Part shown: piece after piece, positions 1 to 8,083 of the stretch
How the letters are laid out: each line of letters begins with the position of its first letter
How positions within the stretch are numbered: position 1 is the stretch's first letter
DNA from: Trogon surrucura
Taxonomy: Eukaryota > Chordata > Aves > Trogoniformes > Trogonidae
Assembly (NCBI GenBank): GCA_020746105.1
Contig: CM036618.1
Coordinates: 9,556,501 to 9,620,500, forward strand
DNA length: 64,000 nucleotides
Direction: 5' to 3'
The notes under the pieces: generated by a model
Databases searched by the model: none
The model's input: the letters and a program-made list of their open reading frames with translations, nothing else
What the model was told of the DNA's origin: nothing
Position numbers and translations under genes: made by a program

Positions 1-989
1 TAACACATTGAGTGTACTCTTAGGACGCCCTCGTTTGCCAGACACTGATATACTCTCCTCCCTTGTAAATAATCACCTATTGCAGTGATTTGAGCATCCC
101 ATTTGAAGCTCTGCACCACACAGACCCTTTTGACCCTGTCCCCTCAGCCTTCATACATGCAAACACTACAAACCAGTTCTGTGCTCTGTTGCAGGGCACA
201 CAAAGACCATGTGTTATTTCATGCACTTTAAATTGAAAAAACCCACAACCCACAAAATAATTGTTATGCTTTTCAACCACTGAGTTCCACCGGTGTTCCA
301 CAGCTATATACTGTGTGGAAGAGGTTGCTCTTTGCTGATTTTGTCTGTCTGTTTCCTTCAGCACTGTAAATACAGTTTTACAGTTCCACTATATCTTCAA
401 ATTCTCAAGAGAAATGGGTCTGCATTCCTGCTTCCACTCCTCCTCCACAACCTGCAATCCACTACAATACCCACTATTGCAAATTAATGTGTTTGAATAC
501 AGTAGCAGCGTCAAGAAATAATTACATTACTTCCAGATTGTCTTTATCACTAAGCGTGATGGAAGAAAACACATCCTAAAATAACTTTTGGAGTCAACAC
601 AAGGAAATGGTAGCAGTGGTTAAAGTTCTGGAGAGGTGCTGGGTGGTGACCAGGTATCACAACTGCATAACAAGCTCAAGGAGTTTAAGGAAAACGCTGA
701 CAAAATGGATGTAATCCCTCATTAAATTAATCAAACCCACCTGAGGATTTGGATGGCAGAAGCTATGATCACCTTCAAAAGAAGTGTTAGAAATTGTAGA
801 TTTCATAGATTTCATGCTTCAGCACGAAAGAGGGACCTGAATTATAAATGAAGATTTATTTTGTTTACAGAACATCTTGATTGGTATCAAATGGCAAAGC
901 TGAAAAAAATACGGTTGCCATAAAAGAAAATCACACATCTCTAACTTCTGAGTATTTGAACTGAATTGCAGGTACAAGAAGGCAGTTAT
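1..989. other. Non-coding stretch, nothing recognised
   Basis: Two overlapping short open frames on opposite strands (77-364 minus, 293-487 plus) show no family motif and no coding bias I can see. The right part, from about 600, may be the decayed upstream end of the LINE relic that becomes readable near 990, but I cannot support it by translation. Confidence 0.4.
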
Positions 990-1450
990 TATAGCTAATT
1001 TGGAGTTTCAACAAGCATTTTATGAAACCCCTTGAAGGAAGCTTTCAAGGAAATTAAGTGGCCCTAATATATTAGAGGTGAATTGCACTTGTGTACCAGA
1101 AACTGCTAAAGAGAGAAAACAAGGGGCGAATCATCTTATCATGGATGAGGTGGCGCATCTTGTGGAAGTGCTTCGTTATGACCCTCTCTCTCAAGGGAGC
1201 CTTGGTGACTAATTTGGATTACATATTCCAGTTTTAGGCAGCAACAACATTTGATGAGGCAAACTTACCATTCAATATAGAGATACCTGATGGAAAACAC
1301 TGTGTTCTGCGTAGTTTGATGTATCAGTTCTTAATGAGCTAGAGGAGAGATGAACTGTTTAAGATAGTAACACTTGAATGTGATGCAATTATCTCACTGG
1401 AAAGGAATGAAAAATTCAATGTTTAAAAGGTGTTTTTTAGGTATTACAAA
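990..1450 (+). mobile_element. Decayed CR1/L3-type LINE reverse transcriptase relic
   Basis: Translation from about 1009 gives a broken reverse transcriptase stretch: QAFYETP, a stop, then RKLSRKLSG, and further on ETAKERKQG. This follows the usual CR1/L3 order KAFDTVPH, RKL..KL, W(I/L)..WL, R.Q.V seen in the younger copies of this window. A later phrase near 1255 (GATGAGGCAAACTT) may match the block before the FADDTKL catalytic motif, but the motif itself is gone. The copy has stops and length changes throughout and cannot code. Ends are uncertain by about 100 bases or more. It could also be an L2-clade element. Confidence 0.38.
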
Positions 1451-1814
1451 TGTAAATTAAATTTCAATTCCAGTTGAAGAAAAAGAATAATTTGAGGTAA
1501 TTATGGGTTAAAAATAAACTCTAACTCCTCCAAAAAAAACCCCCCTTCTGTCACTTCTGTAGCTCCATAATTCACAATCACTCCTGGAACAATCTTATTA
1601 CAGTTTCTCCAAGTGCCCATCAGACTTCCTTCACCTCCAAAACATCCCATTGTTCTCTCTGTCTACTTCTCTCCATCTCCTGTTTCAAAGTCAGATGCTT
1701 TTAACCTCCTTCTGGCCCTGCCCAACATACCACTGTTGCTTTGAACCTCTCTTGGTCACTGGAGCTGAATTACTGCAGTGAGTAGTGGGATAGACCCAGG
1801 GTGAAGTGACTGAC

Positions 1815-2671
1815 TGTTGTGGAGGCACACAGAAAAATAAGACATGGCTGATACAAAAAGTCAAAATTTATTCTAGCCCAAAAAACATCACACTCTGACA
1901 GACAAAGTATATTACAGGTTTGGATGCAAGTTGGGAATTATCACTACACAACTAGATTTAGGAATTTGCGACTATTCCTCTAGAAATATGACAAAAATGT
2001 GCACACACTCACAAAAAGGGAGAAAACCCCTCACTCAAGAGTATCCAGCAAATCACTCACCAACAGCAGGACAAGGTCTCTCTCAAGGATATATCCAGAA
2101 GTCTTGCTCACCAGAAGGGGGGTGGCAGATGCTCTCAATCCTGGGAAGTTTCCTTGGATGGCACCCTAATCGAAGGGAGGAGTGGAGTCCCTGACTGCAG
2201 ACCCACTGCTCTGAGAAGGACCGACTCAAAGCTCAAATTGTCTCTCCGTTGGGGCCGTTTATACCTGAGTTGGATTCGGCTGTGGGCAATTTCTAGTTAG
2301 CTCAGGAGCCAGTGCAAAAAAGACATGGTAAACAAAGTCACCAGGCCTCAGTGGCTGTCCTTGCCAGGTCCTTGGAGCAGGTCCTGCTGTCAGGTCTTTT
2401 ACAGGACCTGGTGTCCTGTCTTTTGCAAGGCCTGTTGTCACAGGGGATGCAACTACCACACTGGGTTGTTCAAGCACCAAGTGGAGGAGGCAAGAGTTGG
2501 TAGGACATCCTCTGATGCTGCTGGTCTTTTTCTCCATCCTGGTTCCTCTTCTCTCACTGTTCACTGGTGAAGGCAAATAGCCTAGGGAGATATGAGAGCA
2601 GTAATTGACTGAAATTGCTGAAGTGAGAGCAGGAGGGGAAGGCTGTGCTGGCAAACCCCTGCTATCCCACA
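1815..2671 (-). mobile_element. Probable solo LTR of an endogenous retrovirus, minus strand
   Basis: On the minus strand this block has LTR order. It starts TGTGGGATAG at 2671, has a TATAAA box at 2263-2258, a polyadenylation signal AATAAA at 1872-1867, and ends in CA at 1815. No retroviral gene or primer-binding site follows on either side, so a solo LTR fits best. The presumed U3 carries imperfect tandem repeats of about 24 bases at roughly 2363-2441. I could not find a clean target-site duplication, so both ends, the right one especially, are provisional. The spacing of about 390 bases from TATA box to AATAAA would make a long R region. The 205-codon minus-strand open frame across 2259-2876 overlaps the U3 and is treated as chance. 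Confidence 0.5.
2363..2441 (-). repeat. Imperfect tandem repeats in presumed LTR U3
   Basis: Three consecutive units of about 24-27 bases each contain a CAGGTC/CCTGTC-like core and a CCTG(G/T)TGTC-like end. They lie 100-180 bases upstream of the minus-strand TATA box, where LTR enhancers usually sit. An enhancer role is inference. Confidence 0.45.
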
Positions 2672-3954
2672 GACAGTGTGGGGAGGTCTGCCGAGAGCAC
2701 AAGGGCCTAAGGCAAAGTAGCACATGTGGTGCTCTGGTAGGGACTAGGATATAAACCAATCCTGAATATAATGTTACTACATTGTATAAACTGTGCTTGC
2801 CCTCATTTTGGGTACTATGGTGTGCTGGCCATATCAATGAAAAAAAATACAGCAGGAAGATGGAAGTCAGTGACAAGTTTAGAGGGTAACAAAGACTTCT
2901 ATGGAGTAAAATTGAAAGATGGAGTTTGTTTATTCTGTAGAATACTACATGATAGTAGTATATAAATCATTGAATGGTTTAAGAAAATTAAAGAAGTCCC
3001 TCTTGCCCTTTTTGCATAACAGAGCTAGAACAATAATTTTGCATGACATACATTTCTAAAGGTTCACTGGCTTCTGTGTAGCTCACCACTCTTGTGATAA
3101 CTTCCTGGAGAATTCTATCATTGTTTATTTTTTTAACTGTACGCTTGGATTGTAAAATTGTGTGTTGAAAACCAAGAGATAAAAAGCAGCAAAATTAAAT
3201 AATGACATCTCAAATTAATTGTTAGGAGTAGACATTGCTGGTATTAACCTGTTCATATGGTAGCTTGAAATGCTTTGTGCTGCTGTGTTCTCCAGTCAAA
3301 TATGAAGACAATTAGATATGTCCTTTATGCCAGTTTGTACATTTTAAAAGGGAAGATTTTTCCCATTCAGTAACAAATGTTTTATGTTTGCTAATTTGTT
3401 TTTCTGCTTTATTTCGTTTCTCTTTCAGGTAGGAGGTCATTTTATCTATCCTTAGATATCCTGAAAATGGAAAACTGGGCCAATCACCAGCAAGTCTATA
3501 GTGGTTTCATCATGTGTTGGTAGAATATTTAGATTAAATTATACAACCTTTGAAGGCCACAATCATTTATTCCTAGTATTTTTATCTGAAGCCAGGGCTG
3601 AGTAGCTATTTTAAAAACATAAGAAAATTAAGCTTTGTGATTGCCATGTAAGCTTCTATACACATGCCATTTCTCCTCCAATTAATGTCGAAGGTGCTCA
3701 TACTCTAGAAAGGCAAAGACACAGAACAGCTCATTAAGTAATGTTGGGATGGAAAGCATCGAGCTACTCAAGCTAAAAGAAATATAAACATCTAAAGACT
3801 TCCTAGGTCTAGTAAAGCAGTGACACGTACACAAATAAAGGCATCTTTGCTCACAACATACCAAATTATAAGCTACATTAGAATGAACTCTGTAAAACAG
3901 ACTCTTAGGTGCAAGTTATGTGATTTAAGCTTTCCATAGTCTCCTTAAAGGCAT
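2672..3954. other. Non-coding stretch, nothing recognised
   Basis: AT-rich sequence with only short open frames (2771-2965 plus, 3682-3864 minus) lacking motifs or splice context. No repeat family was recognised. Confidence 0.4.
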
Positions 3955-4264
3955 GAAAAGAAAAGAAAAGAAAAGAAAAGAAAAGAAAAGAAAAGAAAAG
4001 AAAAGAAAAGAAAAGAAAAGAAAAGAAAAGAAAAGAAAAGAAAAGAAAAGAAAAGAAAAGAAAAGAAAAGAAAAGAAAAGAAAAGAGAAAAGAAAAAAGA
4101 AAAGAAAAAAGAAAAGAAAAAGGAGAGGAGAGGAGAGGAGAGGAGAGGAGAGGAGAGGAGAGGAGAGGAGAGGAGAGGAGAGGAGAGGAGAGGAGAGGAG
4201 AGGAGAGGAGAGGAGAGGAGAGGAGAGGAGAGGAGAGGAGAGGAGAGGAAAAAAGAAAAGAAAA
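3955..4264 (+). repeat. 310-nt pure polypurine tract: (AAAAG)n then (AGGAG)n
   Basis: Every base from 3955 to 4264 on the plus strand is A or G. The left block is about 26 copies of AAAAG (3956-4085). A short A-rich transition of irregular GAAAA units follows (4086-4120). The right block is about 26 copies of AGGAG (4121-4249), and the tract ends in GAAAAG units. The open frames reading KRKEKK/RRGEE on the plus strand and SSPLL/LFFSF on the minus strand are products of the repeat, not genes. Long homopurine-homopyrimidine mirror repeats are known to form intramolecular triplex DNA and to vary in length. Confidence 0.97.
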
Positions 4265-4924
4265 TAAAAACCTTCAACCTTCCTGCAATATGCCGAACTA
4301 GCACAAGGGAAGATTTTTGCATAGCTTGCTTAAAGTGTTCCTGAAATAGATGAAAATCCAAACCTCAGACAATTGAACAGACATAGGTAAATCCTGAAAA
4401 AATTATTAGCAAACATATTGGTGAATTTCAAACAAAATTTCCTTTTGTTGGCAACTTCTGTAGCTGAACTTTTTAATCTTTAACAATTGTGTGAATTGAA
4501 GCTTGCAGATGTTTATGAAAAGCAAATTCTAGATCAAGAATCAAGATTTACTTAGGCTCTGAGACAGCAGACCACTTAAATATATGCTTGACTTGGAGTC
4601 TGTGGAAACATTTGCATACTTACAGTTAAACCCGTTCTTACGTATTTCATTGAATTAGGTCTAGAATCAGAAAATCATACTAGATTTATGATTAATCACA
4701 GTATAGGAACAAGCGGGTTGCAAAATTTAAGTCAGCAATTCATCTGATAGACAACCAGCTACAGTCTAAATACTCTAAACCACTATTAATTATTTCTATG
4801 TTAAGCAATCCAAAGAATGAAATTCATTGGCACGAGTCACTTGAGTGGTGAGTGAACTTGAATACAAAATTGCTGCAAACAGTGCGTTCGTCATTTCCAA
4901 GCGCTTACCCAGACTTACGTACTG
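4265..4924. other. Non-coding stretch, nothing recognised
   Basis: AT-rich unique-looking sequence between the polypurine tract and the CR1 cluster. No open frame or repeat phrase was recognised. Confidence 0.4.
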
Positions 4925-5231
4925 TTAGGTGGAACATTCTGGGCAGATATAAGGCATTGCTCCCAAGTATAGACACACAGTTAAGCTGATGTGAACAATG
5001 ATTAGATTTGCTGGCCAAAGTGCCATGGGTCAAAGCCCTAGAGGAAAGAAGGTCCCAGGACAGCTGATCAGTATTCAAGGATCACCTTTTCTGTGTCCGG
5101 GAGCAAAGTATACCGACGAAGATAGGAAAGAATGCTAGGAGACCTGCCTGGATGAGCAAGATGCTCCTACACACACTGTCATACAAAAAGAAACTTTACA
5201 AGGTGTGGAAGATAGTACAACTACAGTAGGG
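4925..5231 (+). mobile_element. Host CR1 copy, left part (ORF2 upstream of RT)
   Basis: Translation shows the CR1 ORF2 region between endonuclease and reverse transcriptase: KVPWVKALEERR, a VFKDHLF stretch, then ARRPAWMSK and [12 protein letters not shown], with frame breaks. The order matches CR1 proteins, where a KKK.YR.WK motif is followed by W.EY and then REAA. Here the last codons before the break read VQLQ, stop (TAG where Trp is usual), GEY. The next CR1 residues, [15 protein letters not shown], resume only at 6269. So this piece and 6269-8083 are one element split by a later insertion. The left boundary is blurred by decay. Confidence 0.7.
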
Positions 5232-5621
5232 GAATATTGTGTCCAGTTCTGGGCCCCTCAGTTCAAGAAAGACAGGGAACTGCTGGAGAGAGTCCAGCAC
5301 AGGGCAACCAGGATGATTAAGGGAGTGGAGCATCTCCCTTATGAGAAAAGACTGAGGGAGCTGGGGCTCTTTAGTTTGGAGAAGAGGAGACTGAGGGGTG
5401 ACCTCATTAATGTTTACAAATCTATAAAGGGTGAGTGTCACGAGGATGGAGCCAGGCTCTTCTCGGTGACAACCACTGATAGGACAAGGGGTAATGGGCT
5501 GAAACTGGAACGTAAGAGGTTCCGCTTAAACTCGAGAAGAAACTTCTTCTCAGTGAGGGTGACGGAGCCCTGGAACAGGCTGCCCAGAGAGGCTGTGGAG
5601 TCTCCTTCTCTGGAGACATTC
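5231..5621. repeat. Left arm of 391-bp CR1 palindrome
   Basis: This arm matches the reverse complement of 5760-6150 base for base except about five substitutions, with no insertion or deletion that I could find. Differences sit near the outer end (AATATTG against AATACTG) and near the inner end (GAGCCC against GAACAC, and two in the GAGAGGCTG stretch). The spacer between the arms is 138 bp. Identity is about 98-99 percent by eye. Confidence 0.9.
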
Positions 5622-5748
5622 AAGACCTGCCTGGACACGTTCCTATGTAACATTATCAAGGCGTTCCTGCTCTGGCAGGGGGATTGGACTTGATGATCCT
5701 TCGAGGTCCCTTCCAATCCCTAACATTCTATGATTCTATGATTCTATG
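5232..5748 (+). mobile_element. Nested CR1, level 2, 5'-truncated, with octamer tail
   Basis: This is a C-terminal ORF2 fragment of CR1 plus its 3' end. The open frame starts at [10 protein letters not shown] and runs through [32 protein letters not shown] and [15 protein letters not shown] to a stop at 5691. It ends with GATCCTTCGAGGTCCCTTCC and three ATTCTATG units. It is inserted in the CR1 that flanks it on both sides. The matching remainder of its tail, GATTCTGTGATTCTGT, lies at 6253-6268, because a third CR1 split the tail. The left junction shares GGAATA between host CR1 and inserted CR1, which fits microhomology-joined 5' truncation. No reverse transcriptase core is present, so the copy was dead on arrival. 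Confidence 0.85.
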
Positions 5749-6252
5749 AATCACAGAATGAATGTCTCCAGAGAAGGAGACTCCACAACCTCCCTGGGCA
5801 GCCTGTTCCAGTGTTCCGTCACCCTCACTGAGAAGAAGTTTCTTCTCGAGTTTAAGCGGAACCTCTTACGTTCCAGTTTCAGCCCATTACCCCTTGTCCT
5901 ATCAGTGGTTGTCACCGAGAAGAGCCTGGCTCCATCCTCGTGACACTCACCCTTTATAGATTTGTAAACATTAATGAGGTCACCCCTCAGTCTCCTCTTC
6001 TCCAAACTAAAGAGCCCCAGCTCCCTCAGTCTTTTCTCATAAGGGAGATGCTCCACTCCCTTAATCATCCTGGTTGCCCTGTGCTGGACTCTCTCCAGCA
6101 GTTCCCTGTCTTTCTTGAACTGAGGGGCCCAGAACTGGACACAGTATTCCAGATGGGGTCTCACCAGGGCAGAGTAGAGGGGAAGGAGAACCTCTCTCGA
6201 CCTACTAACCACCCCCCTTCTAATACACCCCAGGATGCCATTGGCCTTCCTG
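5749..6252 (-). mobile_element. Nested CR1, level 3, inverted, inside the level-2 tail
   Basis: On the minus strand the open frame reads [34 protein letters not shown] and [10 protein letters not shown], and continues to VESPSLETF. It is near-identical to the level-2 copy but about 100 bp longer at the 5' end. About 120 bp just before the 3' tail is missing: it jumps from GGAGACATTC straight to ATTCTGTGATT. Both sides are octamer tail sequence of the level-2 element (5725-5748 on the left, 6253-6268 on the right), so it landed in that tail. The open frame of 179 codons is a fragment with no catalytic core. Confidence 0.85.
5760..6150. repeat. Right arm of 391-bp CR1 palindrome
   Basis: Reverse complement of 5231-5621 with about five mismatches. 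The arms face each other tail to tail, and single strands could fold into a long hairpin. Confidence 0.9.
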
Positions 6253-6268
6253 GATTCTGTGATTCTGT
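6253..6268 (+). repeat. Remnant octamer tail of level-2 CR1
   Basis: The sequence GATTCTGTGATTCTGT is two CR1 tail octamers in plus orientation. It sits between the 5' end of the inverted level-3 CR1 and the resumption of the host CR1 at AGGAAGCTGCC. It marks the true right edge of the level-2 insertion. Confidence 0.75.
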
Positions 6269-8083
6269 AAGGAAGCTGCCGAAGCAGCAAGAGAACTGGT
6301 TAGAAAAGCTAAAGCTTAGTTAGAATTAGATCTAGCCAGGGAGATCAAGGGAAACAGCAAAAGTTTCTTTAGATATATTTATGGTAAGAAAGAGTCTAGG
6401 GAAGATCTGGGACTCCTCAGAAAGGAAGGTGAACTAGTGACAAGTGATTTGGAGAAGGCCAAGGTTCTCAATGACTTCTTTTCCTTTGTCTTCCCTGATA
6501 AGGGCTCCAACCACTCTCCCGAAGTCACAGAAGACAACAGCAGGGGTTGGATGAAAGAACTGCCCATTGTAACTGAAGATCAAGTTTGTGGCCATCTGAT
6601 GAACCTGAAAGTGTACAAGTCCATGGGACCTGACAGGATACACACACGGGTACTGAGGGAACTGGCAGATGAGGTTGCTAAACCCCTCTCTATTATATAC
6701 CAAAAGTCATGGCAGTCCGGTGAAGTCCCCACTGACTGGAAAAGGGGAAACATAATCCTCATTTTCAAAAAGGGAAAGAAGAAGGATCCGGGGTTCCTAT
6801 AGGCCAGTCATTCTCACCTCCATGCCTGGTAAGATTATGGAGCAGATCATCCTGGAGGCACTGCTGAGGCAAAAGAATAATGAAGAGGTGATTGGGTACA
6901 GTCAATATGGCTTCACCAATGGCAAATCGTGCCTGACAAAACTGGTGGCTGTGCTGCATGACATCCTGGTCTCCAAGCTGATAAAATATGGGTTTGATGG
7001 ATGGACAACTCATTGGATAAAGAGCTGTCTTGACAGCCGCACCCAAAGAGTGACTGTCAGTGTGTCCATGTCCAAGTGGAAGCTGCTGACAAGTGGAGTC
7101 CCTCAAGGACCAGTACTGGGATCAGTCTTGTTTAACATCTTTGTCAGCAACATGGACAGTGGCATTGAGTGCACCCTCAGCAAGTTTGCTGATGACACCA
7201 AGCTGTGTGGTGCAGCTGACACCCTAGAGGAAAGGGATGCCATCCATAGGGACCTTGACAGGCTGGAGAAGTGGGCCCATGCCAACATCATGAAGTTCAA
7301 CAAGACCAAGTGCGAGGTCCTCCATCTGGGTTGGGGCAATCCCAAGCACCAATATAGGCTGGGCAGTGACTGGCTTGAGAGCAGCCCTGAAGAAAAGGAC
7401 TTGGGGGTACTGGTGGACGAGAAGCTCAACATGAGCAGTCTGTGCACTTGCAGCCCAGAAAGCCAATTGTGTCCTGGGCTGCATCAAGACGTGCGTGGCC
7501 AGCAGGTCAAGGGAGGTGATTCTTCCCCTTTACTCCACACTTGTGAGACCCCACCTGGAGTACTGTGTCCAGTTCTGGAGCCCACAGCACAAGAAAGATA
7601 TGGATGTGCTGGAGCGTGTCCAGAGAAGGGCCACGAGGATGATCAGAGAGATGGAGCACCTCTCCTATGAAGACAGACTGAGAGAGTTGGGGTTGTTCAG
7701 TCTGCAGATAAGAAGGATCTGAGGAGACATTATTGTGGCCATCTAGCATCTTAAGGGGGCCTACAAGAAAGCTGGTGAGGGGCTTTTTAGGATGTCGAGT
7801 AGTGGTAGGACTAAAGGGAATGAATTAAAAGGAGAGATGGATCAGTTCAGATTGGAAGTTGAGAAGTTCTTCCCTATGAGGGTGGTAAGACACTGGCACA
7901 GGTTGCCCAGAGAGGTGACTGAAGCCCCATCCCTGGAATTTTTTAAGGCCAGGCTGGATGGGGCTCTGAGCCGCCTGATCTAGTGGGGGATGTCCCTGCT
8001 CACGGCAGGGGAGGTGAAACTAGATGATGTTTAAGGTCCCTTCCAACCCTGACAGTTCTATGTTTCTACAATTCTACGATTCT
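6269..8083 (+). mobile_element. Host CR1 copy, right part (RT and C-terminus, pseudogenised)
   Basis: This continues the element begun at 4925. It reads through the pre-RT linker ([16 protein letters not shown]), then the RT start ([20 protein letters not shown] and [12 protein letters not shown]). A frameshift follows near 6800, then [14 protein letters not shown]. An in-frame deletion of about 35 codons lies between VAVLHDI and LVSKLIKYG, and removes the first catalytic aspartate motif (KAFDT). The second catalytic motif FADDTKL is intact at 7184-7204. More frameshifts occur near 7440 and 7720. The 3' end at 8040-8083 has AAGGTCCCTTCCAACC and decayed octamers. It cannot make a working polymerase. 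The C-terminal part reads as the separate frames 7495-7722 and 7792-7983. Confidence 0.88.

Noticed and set aside
2259-2876. 205-codon minus-strand open frame
   Set aside because: It runs through the U3 of a probable LTR and on into its flank, has no motif, and overlaps frames on the other strand.
3945-4361. Long frames of KRKEKK/RRGEE (plus) and SSPLL/FLFFS (minus) type
   Set aside because: They are the translation of the pentamer polypurine tract in frames that happen to lack stops; no non-repeat domain.
5422-5959. Several frames in and around the CR1 palindrome on the strand opposite to ORF2
   Set aside because: They are antisense shadows of the CR1 C-terminal frame, duplicated because the arms are inverted copies.
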